Shown here piece after piece: positions 44,158 through 54,129 of a DNA stretch of 64,000 nucleotides. Positions within the stretch are counted from its first letter, which is position 1, and each line of letters begins with the position of its first letter. The notes beneath the pieces were generated by a model, which was not told the DNA's origin, did no database searches, and saw nothing but the letters and a program-made list of their open reading frames with translations. Both the position numbers and the translations under genes were made by a program. Source of the DNA: Chionoecetes opilio (lineage: Eukaryota; Arthropoda; Malacostraca; Decapoda; Majidae); the NCBI GenBank assembly GCA_016584305.1, contig JACEEZ010004874.1, forward strand, positions 48,501 to 112,500. The letters are read 5' to 3'.

Positions 44158-45540
44158 CATGTTTTTCAAGCTAAAATAAACTATAGCAAACACAACAAAC
44201 ACACAGCGTCTATATTACCTACACTGTACTACCTATTCTGTAGAAAAACCATTCTGAAAGAGAAAATAGCAAACAAAATAACATAACTGCACATTAATTA
44301 AACATAAAACATAAATGATGTCATCAAGCTCATCATCAGTCACCAGCCAATGACAAACTGTTTTTAAAGCTTCTCGACCAATCACAAGTCAGCGAGACAT
44401 ATTTCCGGGCAAGAATGGCATGCCAGACTGCCTCTCCGCCCTCTGTCCCCGTCATCCCAAACTAATTCTCGTTTTATTCGGAATGCTTGCGTTTTAAGGA
44501 GTTTTAATGTATCAGATAGTAAGATGTATAAGTAAAAAGCCTGTGTTGCTAGTGTTTTGGTGTTAGAAGGTGTGTATGTGGGTTGAAATAGTGAATATTT
44601 GTGTTATGGGGCGGTGGGGCCGCGGCAAGAATTTCTCCGTCACTCACTGCCCCAGCAGTCACCTCATCATAACATCTTTAAATCACCCTTATTTAAGGTG
44701 ACACACGGTGCTACGTTGATTTAGATAATGACACGTGTATATAACATCTCACCATAATCATTAAGTTGTATAATAACGAGTAATAAGACGTTTAAGCCTG
44801 CCCAAACCTACAGTGGCGGAGGAGGTGGCGGCTCCAGCGGCCAGCCGCCACTCAAAACTTTTGAGTAAAAACCCGCCGTCATCCGCCTCACCTGTGCCTT
44901 CCTGAAAAAGACAGTCAGCTCCCACGCCTGTGATAGCACCATAGGATATCACCAGGGATCATAGGATTCCTCAAGGGGTTCTCGCTCCCCTACTAAATAT
45001 TATCAAAGACATCTATCTCCCTTAGTCTAGTGGTGTTGATATCCACCTCACGGGCTTCATGGGCTGGCTCATGCTGCTGCTGCTGCTGCCAAAGGCTGCG
45101 CTGCCAAACGTGGATGAGTCCCTTGCTTGTATTTCATCTCTTTTCTCATATATATGAATGATATCCATCCAAATGCAATCATATGTCTACATTCACCTAG
45201 AGAAATGATATTTCATAGCATACCAAACAATAATAAGCGAGCCTGGAGACTTCCTACCTCTGCTAATACCAGTCTCGAGCAGTCGTTGGCCAGTCTGCAC
45301 GTTATTTTCAGATTGATTATCGTACAACCTTAGGTAAAATCATATAGTCAGTAAATGTTTATAATTTTAGTAAATAACTTGTAATTTACTTTAGTAAATA
45401 ACTTGGTAACTTTACTCATCCCAGATTGAATGAAGTAACATTGGATTTTCGATCTCGTATATTGAAAATAGACCCTAATTTACACATCTCGTATCATCGG
45501 ATTCTCGTATATCGAATGCTCGTATAACGGGACCTCCCTG
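44006..45540. mobile_element. pogo-like element N2 (CAGGGAGGTCCC TIR)
   Basis: TIRs as in N1 with TA on both sides (44004-44005, 45541-45542). It contains CTCGTATAAYG subterminal motifs, a 32-bp poly-A near 44130, and ~1.1 kb of sequence absent from N1. No transposase recognisable. Confidence 0.82.
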
Positions 45541-45542
45541 TA

Positions 45543-45950
45543 TTATAATAGGCTTAGTATAGCTTGTATGTAGTTTTGCTTTGTTTTCTTCCTTTTGTTT
45601 GTGTTTTTCTCTACAGGAGCAGCCGGTGTTGCATAAGATAGGTAACACCTCAAAATAAGTAGCACCTTACCTTACACCCCCGCTGTTCCTTACTTATTTA
45701 CCACAAAATACTCCTTTATAAGTGATTAACATTGACATGTGTGGTACTGTGGTTTCTCGAGGTACTGGAGGAGACAGGAGAGAAGAGAGGAAGGCATTGT
45801 GACAGTGTTATTGCCGTATAACACTGTCACACAACCATCAGCTGACAAGATATGTGTCAAGCTCACTCACTCAGACCAAAACAGCATCCGCTGGGTGACT
45901 CCCAACTCAAGCTCAAACTCAAGCTCCTCTCCTCCCTCCTCTTCTCTACC
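45543..45950. other. No recognisable gene
   Basis: Nothing supported; AACACTGTCACA/TGTGACAGTGTT near 45798-45832 forms a small hairpin. Confidence 0.45.
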
Positions 45951-46034
45951 TAGTGTTGGCCGAAGCCACCACCCCGGGAGGCGGGTCATAAACCCTAGGC
46001 TAACACCCAGTACTCATTCACTGCTGGGTGGACA
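45951..46034 (-). mobile_element. SINE S2 body fragment
   Basis: TAGTGTTGGCCGAAGCCACC through GCTGGGTGGACAGGGGCT matches the 3' body of the tRNA-Val-like SINE at 58163-58372. Confidence 0.7.
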
Positions 46035-46045
46035 GGGGCTTGGGA

Positions 46046-46103
46046 CATTTTCAGGATATTTTTTTGGGGAAAAAGTGAGTCTTATTAACTGTAAAATACG
46101 GTA
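46046..46103. mobile_element. Terminus of the 8641-family pogo-like element
   Basis: TTTTCAGGATATTTTTTTGG... ending CTGTAAAATACGGTA, closely similar to 9195-9248. Confidence 0.6.
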
Positions 46104-46117
46104 GGTACACAGCCCTA

Positions 46118-46207
46118 GTTAACCTCCAGGGCCTACCATCCCACCCCTGGAGGTCACTGCCTAACGGCGCTGTAGGCACACGCACACACACACACACACA
46201 CACACAC
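46118..46207 (+). mobile_element. SINE S1 3' fragment with (CA)n tail
   Basis: CCAGGGCCTACCATCCCACC followed by GGAGGTCACTGCC, then (CA)n from about 46178. Sense orientation. Confidence 0.7.
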
Positions 46208-46216
46208 GAAAAGAAA

Positions 46217-46371
46217 GTGGCAAAAGAAATATTTAAAGTAGTAGAAGAAAATATGGTGATAGAAGAAGAAATAGAAGAGATACATAGGTTAGGGATATAT
46301 GAGGAAGGAGGGGCCCGCCCCTTAAAAGTTAAGTTTAGGTCACAAAATACAGCACTAGATATATTGTCTAA
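46217..46371 (+). pseudogene. CR1 ORF1, left half
   Basis: Reads MAKEIFKVVEENMVIEEEIE, then EIHRLGIYEEGGARPLKVKF and RSQNTALDILS, an ORF1 stretch typical of the family. The frame is open but ends inside the Harbinger TIR; its other half is at 53922-54126. Confidence 0.75.
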
Positions 46372-46436
46372 TGCTGCCCACACAGGCAGAGGACTGGCAT
46401 CACGATTCTGTGAGGATAATCATTTGTGGACTAGCC

Positions 46437-46932
46437 TTAAGGCTTGGCATCATAGACAAAACCCCACACACGCTGACGATTGTCGTTAAGGATTGGCATG
46501 AGAACAGACATCAAGGCATCGTAAATTGCTTGGCATGTCTCTGGGATTATTAATCCAAGAGCTTGCGGGGAGATACCTGTTGAAAACTTCAGATCTTCCA
46601 GTGACCGTCCCGTTGCAAGAAACCTCAGGGTTGCAGCTAGCCTCTCCTCTGCTGATATGGATTTCCTCATTACTGTATCTTTCTTCTTTATCACCGGGGA
46701 AACCAGGGTTAACAAATATCTGAATGAATCATCAGTCATCCTTAAGTAGTTTTTTAAATCATCAGTTTTATTTTCTCTCAGTTCATCCAGCAAACACCAT
46801 ATGAGAAAGCTTGTCTCTCTTTTTTAGCCACGGTTTTGTCCATAGTCGACGTTTTTTATGACAGCGTTCTTCTTCAGTTTCTTCACTTAGCACTATCAGT
46901 AGAGCACTCTTCTGTCTTTTACTTAAGGCCAT
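46437..46932 (-). pseudogene. HARBI1-like transposase, N-terminal part
   Basis: Starts MALSKRQKSALLIVLSEETE at 46932. After one frame change near 46790 it continues LLDELRENKTDDLKNYLRMT, then VMRKSISAEERLAATLRFLA, GRSLEDLKFSTGISPQALG and IIPETCQAIYDAL. These are hallmark segments upstream of the DDE_Tnp_4 domain in HARBI1-like proteins. The catalytic triad lies beyond the preserved part and is absent. The start codon sits on the hAT target duplication, so the promoter side is displaced to 53609 onward. Confidence 0.8.
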
Positions 46933-47036
46933 GATCAGTGGCGTACCGAGGGGGGGGGCATGCGGCCATGCCCCCCCCCCCCCTTTTGCAAAGAAAAAAA
47001 AATATATATAAATAAATAGATAGATAAATAGATAGA

Positions 47037-48182
47037 TAGATATATCAATCAATCAATCATTGGGGGCATACGCCGGGGGGCGCGTCGCCTCGCCCACCCT
47101 ACGACGCCACTCCCGGGGGTCACCACACGCGAGTTCCCATGCAGGCTCCTTTCCCATACCAAGCAGCTCTCGACAAGAAACATCAACTTGCCCCAGCCAC
47201 GAGCCTTGTGGGCGCCCCCTTGGCCTCCTCCACGCCGGATTGTCTCTTACAGATACAACCCGATGGGAAGGATCGGTTTCAGGGTAGCGTGCCACATGCC
47301 CATATAGCCGAAGTTGGCGCTGACGGACTATGCAGGTAATAGGCCTCGATTCAGTCTCACGGTGCAATCGCTGATTTGACACATAATCATCCCAGCGATA
47401 CCCCATGATTCTGCGAAGACACTTATTACCAAAGGCATTGATTCGTCTCTTCAAGTCACTATTTAGTGTCCATGTCTCACAACCATATAGTAAGACAGGG
47501 ATCACAAGCGACTTGAAGATCCGGATCTTTGTCCTCCTGCACAGGTACCGACAACGCCAAATACTCCCGCTGAGCGAGTCCATAACACCGTGGGCTATGC
47601 CAATTCGCCGTAAGACTTCTTGACGTGACCCGCCGTCATTATGGACTGCGCTACCAAGGTATGTAAAACTTTCCAAGATCTCAATGTCCTCGCCACACGC
47701 ATGAACAGACTGTACTGCTTCATCTAGTAAGTCTCCAAATACCTGGACCTTGGTCTTGAGCCAGGAGACCTCAAGTCCCAAAGGCTTTGCCTCCTCGTGC
47801 AGCGCCTCGAGAGCCATCACCAGGACCTCCAGCGACTCAGCAAAGATTACTGCATCATCAGCAAAAACAAGATCAATGATCTTGGTGTTGCCGACGGATG
47901 CTCCACAATCACTTTGATCTACAACCTTGTCCAATACCCTGTCCATACAAGCGTTGAAAAGTGATGGGGCAAGGACGCACCCTTGCCTCACTCCTGTATT
48001 CACAGGAAAGAAGCTGGATACACCTGCCCCACACTTCACAGCACTCTCAGTCCCAGAATACAGACCAGTTATCAAACCAATAGTCCTTGCAGGAATCCCT
48101 CGAAGTCGCAAAAGATCCCAGAGTGACTCACGATGCACTGAGTCAAACACCTTCTTGAGATCAACATAGGCTGCAAGCATCC
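47037..48182 (-). mobile_element. RTE-like LINE (5' truncated), copy 1
   Basis: 3' tail is (ATTG)n on the minus strand (CAATCAATCAATCATT at about 47046-47061). Only the RT part is present; the 5' cut is at about 48182. Confidence 0.75.
47053..48180 (-). CDS. RTE-like reverse transcriptase fragment, open frame
   Basis: An uninterrupted 375-codon frame: AYVDLKKVFDSVHRESLW (catalytic Asp of motif A) at the start, GVRQGCVLAPSLFNACMD, VFADDAVIFAE (the Asp-Asp pair), LGLEVSWLKTK, then a C-terminal region with CETWTLNSDLKRRI and RQRQLRLYGHVARYP. It lacks the RT fingers and the endonuclease because of 5' truncation, so it cannot act alone, yet it has no stop: a young copy. A second copy at 60775-61600 differs at few positions. 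The RTE label rests on motif style and tail and is inferred. Confidence 0.75.
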   Translation of the reverse strand: MLAAYVDLKKVFDSVHRESLWDLLRLRGIPARTIGLITGLYSGTESAVKCGAGVSSFFPVNTGVRQGCVLAPSLFNACMDRVLDKVVDQSDCGASVGNTKIIDLVFADDAVIFAESLEVLVMALEALHEEAKPLGLEVSWLKTKVQVFGDLLDEAVQSVHACGEDIEILESFTYLGSAVHNDGGSRQEVLRRIGIAHGVMDSLSGSIWRCRYLCRRTKIRIFKSLVIPVLLYGCETWTLNSDLKRRINAFGNKCLRRIMGYRWDDYVSNQRLHRETESRPITCIVRQRQLRLYGHVARYPETDPSHRVVSVRDNPAWRRPRGRPQGSWLGQVDVSCRELLGMGKEPAWELACGDPREWRRRVGEATRPPAYAPND

Positions 48183-48300
48183 CCTGTCAAAACTCACGTC
48201 GAAACTCGATATATAGATATATAGATAGATAGATATATAGATATATAGATAAATTTTTTTAATAAAAAAAATATACAAATTACATTTATTTAAAAAAAAA
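48181..48300 (+). repeat. GATA-rich microsatellite
   Basis: (GATATATA/GATA)n followed by an A/T-rich stretch; also 46990-47045. Confidence 0.8.
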
Positions 48301-48590
48301 AAAAATTGATCTATATACACAGCGCGCCAAAGCATTGTTCGCGACATCATAACACAGCGCTTCCATACGGGAATTCAGAAAATGTACTCTATGGCAGCCT
48401 ACTGACTTCCGAGAGAGATATCTTACATATGGCAGCTTGCTTAAAGCACGGGCAGTCCATCAAGACCGTTGAGGAATGTTCAGATGCCACTTGTCAATTA
48501 TAGACGAAGCATTTTAAAAAGTATCGCCTTCCTTCCCGCGAGTAATTTGAACAGAGGCGCATTGGTATGACTATCATTATTTTCATAATG

Positions 48591-48780
48591 AGTGGCAAGA
48601 AAGACCTAACAAAAGAGCAAATTAAAGTTATTGTATCTCTACACAAGGCAGAGAGGCCAGTGGAAGAAATATCAAGGATTGTGGATGTTACGAGGAGATG
48701 TGTGCATAAGTGGGTGGAAAGTTTGACGGTGGGTTGCATCGTCACAACAGCCGCGACACCAGAACATTATAAGTGGCCAG
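48591..48780 (+). pseudogene. Tc1-like transposase helix-turn-helix fragment (left arm)
   Basis: MSGKKDLTKEQIKVIVSLHK, AERPVEEISRIVDVTRRCVH, KWVESL: a helix-turn-helix of the type at the start of Tc1/mariner transposases. It runs out of the arm with no DDE/D domain. Its mirror image lies at 49083-48895. Confidence 0.65.
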
Positions 48781-48894
48781 GGCGAGGGTGTAAAACATCA
48801 GCAAGCACCCTAAATGTCATGAAACGTCAAGTGGATGCCCATCCTCAATTAAGAGCAAGAAAAATATTGCGATATGACTTTTACATCCTCGCCC

Positions 48895-49083
48895 TGGCCA
48901 CTTATAATGTTCTGGTGTCGCGGCTGTCGCGACGATGCAAACCACCGTCAAACTTTCCACCCACTTATGCATACATCTCCTCGTAACATCCACAATCCTT
49001 GATATTTCTTCCACTGGCCTCTCTGCCTTGTGTAGAGATACAATAACTTTAATTTGCTCTTTTGTTAGGTCTTTCTTGCCACT
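48895..49083 (-). pseudogene. Tc1-like transposase helix-turn-helix fragment (right arm)
   Basis: Mirror copy of 48591-48780, with small substitutions (RRCMHKW, TVVCIVA). Confidence 0.65.
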
Positions 49084-49511
49084 CATTATGAAAATAATGA
49101 TAGTCATACCAATGCGCCTCTGTTCAAATTACTCGCGGGAAGGAAGGCGATACTTTTTAAAATGCTTCGTCTATAATTGACAAGTGGCATCTGAACATTC
49201 CTCAACGGTCTTGATGGACTGCCCGTGCTTTAAACAAGCTGCCATATGTAAGGTATCTCTCTCGGAAGTCAGTAGGCTGCCATAGAGTACATTTTCTGAA
49301 TTCCCGTATGGAAGCACTGTGTTATGATGTCGCGAACAATACTTTGGCGCGCTGTGTATGTATTTATATTATTATTTTTATTTTTTATTTTATATATATA
49401 TATATTTTTTTTTGGTTTTTCATAATTTTTTCTTCTTTTTCTCTTCATATTTTATTTTTATTTATTATTAATTTTTTTTTTTATTATAATATATATATAT
49501 TTTTTTTTTAT

Positions 49512-49625
<114 letters not shown>

Positions 49626-49715
49626 GGTATTCTTAGGTAGATACATCTTGACATTTCAGGGTGACAAAGACACTCGTCATTCTTGGGGTTGTTTATGCGC
49701 AACGTTTCGCCAAAA

Positions 49716-50398
49716 GACACGGTAAAACTTTGGAAGAAGTCCTTCACCCCTATCTTTTTTTTCTTCCCCCTATAGCCAACAAGCCTGGGGAACTGGCGGG
49801 AATACGGGGTTTTTGGGTGGGGGAAGCAAATATAAGTGATTTATGGCTCCCAAAAAAATCATCAAAGTCACTATATGTAAAAATCTAACCTAATCTAACC
49901 TTAACCACAAAGTATACCTAACCTAACCTAACCTTAACCACAAAGTATACCTAACCTAACCTAACCTAACCTAACCTAACCTTAACCACAAAGTATACCT
50001 AACCTAACCTTAACCACAAAGTATGCCTAACCTAACCTTAACCACAAAGTATACCTAACCTAACCTAACCTTAACCACAAAGTATACCTAACCTAACCTA
50101 ACCTTAACCACAAAGTATACCTAACCTAACCTAACCTTAACCACAAAGTATACCTAACCTAACCTAACCTAACCTAACCTAACCTAACCTTAACCACAAA
50201 GTATACCTAACCTAACCTAACCTAACCTAACTGGACTTAGAATTTTTTGAGGCACCTCATATTTCATAGCGGCCGTGTGGGTTAACCAAGGCTGAGCGCA
50301 CGCTGGAACCTTTACAGATGTGAAGTACAATAAGTATACAATACAGTGCGGTAGTTCATTTCAGTCAAAGCCGGAAGGATGAGTTCCAAAGTATTTCC
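49716..50398. mobile_element. Insertion in the Penelope terminus carrying a telomere-like array
   Basis: Interrupts the sequence AAAAGACAC|TTGGCATCATCAGG known intact at 63665-63685. It contains ~165 bp of unique sequence, a CCTAA-based array (49881-50233) and ~165 bp of unique sequence. No TIR was identified. Confidence 0.55.
49881..50233. repeat. Interspersed CCTAA (TTAGG) array
   Basis: Runs of CCTAA (one to about seven units) alternate with about nine copies of CCTTAACCACAAAGTATA. TTAGG is the common arthropod telomere repeat; here it is a higher-order satellite, not a telomere. Confidence 0.9.
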
Positions 50399-50540
50399 AG
50401 GCATCATCAGGCTAAAATAGTTTAAAAAAAATTAATATACTATACTGCTAAAAAGCGAACATCTAAAAGAATTTTTTTAAACAATAAAATAATCCTATAT
50501 TATCTAAAAAATAATAAATAATAAATAAAAATACAATTTA

Positions 50541-51631
50541 TACTTGCTACCATTTTTCTTAACTACACAAAAAAACAATTCTCTGATTTATTAACTTTAG
50601 CTATAAAAGACTCACCATTCATATTTAACAAAAAACTTTATGTCCAAACTGATGGTGTTTCCATGGGGTCATGTCTAGGTCCTTCATTTGCTAATGCCTT
50701 TTTATGTCACCATGAACAAATGTGGCTGTCTAACTGTCCTAAGCTTTTTAAACCTTTTTATTATAAACGATATGTAGACGACACTTTTTTACTCTTTAAC
50801 AATACCGAACACATTCCCTTATTTCTGAACTACTTTAACTCTCAGCACCCAAACATTAAGTTCACATATGAAGTTGAAAACCAATTATCACTACCATTTT
50901 TGGATATCCTAGTTACTCGTAAAAATAATTATCTTACCACCTCAGTCTATAGAAAACCTACTTTCACTGGCTTAGGAACTCAATATGTTTCATTCATCCC
51001 TAACCTTTTTAAAATCAATACTATTAAGACCTTACTACACAGATGCTATAGTTTCTCTTCTAATTGGTTTGCCTTTGATAATGAAATCAAATTCCTTATT
51101 AATTTTTTCCAAAATAATGGCTACCCCCTCAAATTAATTGAAACAACTATCTCCAAATTCCTAAATGAAAAGTTCAACCCCAAGTCGAACCAACTCGAAC
51201 CTACATTAGACACACACTATATTAAACTTCCATTTTACGGCCATCTCAGTTACATCATTCGCAAAAAACTCAATGATCTACTTAAGTTACACCTTCCTAA
51301 CTCAAAATTAAAATTTATTTTTACTAATCCATTTACCTTAAGAACACATTTCAAATATAAAGACTCTATACCTAAAGCTCTTATCTCTAACATAATTTAC
51401 GAATTCAAATGTTCTAGTTGTAACGCTAGATACGTCGGCGAGACAACAAGGAATCTAACCCTTAGGCTCTCTGAGCATAAAGGCGTTTCTGCACGTACTG
51501 GTCGACCCATTTCTTCACCTTCGCAATCTGCAATCCGCTCACACTCACATGATTTAGATCACCCTTTTTCTATGAATGACTATCCAATATCCTATCCAAG
51601 GCACACTACCCTAGTGACACTAAATTATTAG
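50541..51631 (+). pseudogene. Penelope RT (C-terminal) with GIY-YIG endonuclease
   Basis: The frame is open from about 50541; the first Met is at 50663 (MGSCLGPSFANAF). RT motif C reads YYKRYVDDTFLLF near residue 37 after that Met; EVENQLSLPFLDI and YRKPTFTG follow. The linker leads to a GIY-YIG domain: IIYEFKCSSCNARYVGETTR, LRLSEHKG. This is the RT-plus-GIY-YIG layout of Penelope elements. RT motifs upstream of the MGS block are missing, and a frameshift near 51590 changes the C-terminus, which is intact in copy 2 (SDTKLLESIHIKHLSPDL). Not functional. Confidence 0.85.
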
Positions 51632-51959
51632 AATCCATACACATCAAGCATTTGTCCCCTGATCTTAATAACCAAGTCACTTCACACCAACTACATATAC
51701 TCAAATGATTATCACACTGTTTCGATTGTCCGACTCTCGTTTCGATCGCCACACACGAGCCGAAATGCTACCTGTAAACTATTGTTCATTCAGTCCTCTG
51801 CCAACTCAGACAGCATACACACCAAGGTCCGTTAAGTATAAATTGTATTTTTATTTATTATTTATTATTTTTTAGATAATATAGGATTATTTTATTTAAA
51901 AAAAAATTCTTTTAGATGTTCGCTTTTTAGGAGTATAGTATATTATTTTTTTAAACTAT

Positions 51960-52010
51960 TTTAGCCTGATGATGCCAAGTGTCTTTTGGCGAAACGTTGC
52001 GCATAAACAA
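51960..52010 (+). ncRNA. Hammerhead-ribozyme-like core (Penelope right terminus)
   Basis: CTGATGA (51966-51972), a stem II hairpin TGCCAA...TTGGC (51973-51990) and GAAAC (51991-51995) are laid out as in hammerhead ribozymes, which are documented in Penelope-like elements. A short GTTG...CAAC pairing could be stem III. I could not place the cleavage triplet or stem I convincingly. Confidence 0.45.
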
Positions 52011-52050
52011 CCCCAAGAATGACGAGTGTCTTTGTCACCCTGAAATGTCA

Positions 52051-52199
<149 letters not shown>

Positions 52200-52893
52200 C
52201 AGTAAAAGCCTTATAACTCGGCACTGTATAACTTGGAATTTGATATAACTCGGCATGGCAAAGACATGTTTTTTTTTTTTTTTTTTTTTATCTATTTTTT
52301 TTTTTTTTTTTTTTTTACACCTATGCCTATAACGCGTGTAGGCAGTGAGCTCCAGAGGTGGGATGGTAGGCCCTGGAGGCTCACTCAAGGGCTGTGATGG
52401 TTGGCCCTCGCCCATGGTGGCGCAGGCAGGATTCTTATAGTGAAGCCTGTGATTAGAGGCTCATGCCACCCCCTGTGTCCTTCCATGCACTCGCAGTCGA
52501 AGGTAGAGTTAATGGACAGGGCATAATGTTGCAGTAATTAAGTGCTCAAGTGATGTAAAATTAAGTTGTACAGGTACAGTACTGTATACAATACAGTACA
52601 GAGTTGTGATTATAAAGTGATTAAAGTGATACCAGTGTTAAAATGCGACTGAGTCCCCCTAACATCTTCTACATGTTACAAGAAGGCTCCCCTCTCCTTG
52701 GGTTACATGCCTGCTGCTACCCGTTCATTGGTAAGTGTAGTTTTTATGCTTTTACAGTACTGTATTATTATTATTATTATTATTTTTATTTTTTTTACCC
52801 TTATCATTTAACCGGACATTGCATAACTCGGCACATTGAATAACTCGGCAAGGGCCAGAGCTCCTATCGTGCCGAGGAGTTATAAGGCTTTTA

Positions 52894-52897
<4 letters not shown>
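52200..52897 (+). mobile_element. Tigger-like element T4 (short form)
   Basis: CAGTAAAAGCCTTATAACTC left, GAGTTATAAGGCTTTTACTG right, TA on both sides inside (TA)n. It contains the S1 SINE without its head (poly-T and body about 52269-52525). The inverted arms and helix-turn-helix are replaced by ~200 bp containing CAGTACTGTA motifs. Confidence 0.85.
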
Positions 52898-52930
<33 letters not shown>

Positions 52931-52933
<3 letters not shown>

Positions 52934-53000
52934 GAGAACCTCGTTTAACCGGCATTCAAAACAACGGCAGCCTCAAAACAACGGCACTAATCGACCCAGG

Positions 53001-53053
<53 letters not shown>

Positions 53054-53422
53054 CCCACTGATAAACTCTGGAACTCTCTTCCTGTTTCTATTTTTCCACT
53101 TTCCTATGACTTACATCTTTTCAAAATAAGAGTAACAAGACACCTCCCGAACTAAATTGGCTCACCCCTCTTTTTTATTTTATTCTCTTATTGTCTTCTT
53201 TATAGGGACTGCCAACTAAGCGGGCTTTGTGTTACCCATTTTTGTTGTGCCCTTGGCCGGTTCCTTGTGATGGGGAAAAAAAAGAAGAAAGGGAAAAAAA
53301 AAAAAAAAAAAAAAAAAAAGGATTTTGGGCGATTCCATAAGAGTAACTCTCAAAACAACGGCAAAATGAGTTATCCGGCATGCGCTCCCCCCCGTGGGTG
53401 CCGGATAAACGAGGTTCTCCTG
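52931..53422. mobile_element. pogo-like element with embedded LINE 3' end
   Basis: TIRs CAGGAGAACCTCGTTTAACC and complement of GGATAAACGAGGTTCTCCTG; TA flanks within (TA)n. AACAACGGCA motifs recur near the ends. A poly-T run (about 53003-53053) and a LINE 3' fragment fill the middle. Confidence 0.82.
53056..53315 (+). pseudogene. 3' end of a poly(A)-tailed LINE
   Basis: A short C-terminal RT-like stretch (LSYDLHLFKIRVTRHLPN preceded by PVSIFP in another frame), a stop, then a 3' UTR-like block ending CCGGTTCCTTGTGATG and a poly-A run (53279-53309). A reverse copy of the last ~130 bp is in CR1 copy B4 at 55338-55480. Clade unknown. Confidence 0.55.
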
Positions 53423-53560
<138 letters not shown>

Positions 53561-53921
53561 ATAGTATAATATTGGCCCCCCCTTTTCAATTTTCTGTGTA
53601 CGCTACTGGCCATGATGTACAACTGAAGATGAGCAAATGTCCACACGCCTCTGTGTACTCCCTTTGACGATTGGCTTCACGTGGCCTCAAGCGACTGGTG
53701 TGAGCCGTCCCCTACACGCAGACGATTGGCGTCAATGAGGCCAATCCTTCCCCCGCCTCACGTGGATTTATAACCAGACGTAATTCCATGGTGTCGAATA
53801 ATTCCATCTGACGATTGGAATCAAGAGCCCACACACGGTGAGGATTTTGTGAGGACTGGCCTCTTGACGCCAATCCTCACAAAATCATGATGCCAGTCCT
53901 CTGCGTGTGTGGGCAGCCTAA

Positions 53922-54126
53922 GGCATGGAAACTGGCAAAGACAGAAGAATATAAGAAAATATGGATAAGAAAGGATATGAATGAGGAAGAAAGAGCCAGT
54001 TTGAATGTACTGTTTAAAGAAGCCAAAGAAAAAAACGAATTGAGAATGGAAGAGGAAAAACAGAAGTTCTATTGGAGAGTTTTAGACCAAAAACTGAAGA
54101 AGTGGTATCTAAAAGAGAAAGAGTAA
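53922..54126 (+). pseudogene. CR1 ORF1, right half
   Basis: Continues the frame of 46217-46371 after the Harbinger insertion: KAWKLAKTEEYKKIWIRKDM, NEEERASLNVLFKEAKEKNE, then EEEKQKFYWRVLDQKLKKWY and a stop at 54126. This is the ORF1 C-terminus of the family; with the insertion removed the ORF would be open here. Confidence 0.75.
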
Positions 54127-54129
54127 GAG

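Larger units (their letters stand above)
48318..49356. mobile_element. Fold-back Tc1/mariner-like element
   Basis: Two ~478-bp arms (48318-48796 and 48879-49356) are near-perfect reverse complements around an 82-bp centre. TA at both ends (48316-48317, 49357-49358). Ends CACAGCGCGCCAAAG. Each arm carries the start of a transposase-like gene. The whole locus reads as an inverted dimer of one transposon terminus. Confidence 0.85.

Noticed and set aside
49881..50233. A true telomere
   Set aside because: Internal, interrupted by an 18-bp spacer in higher-order arrangement, flanked by transposon sequence on both sides.
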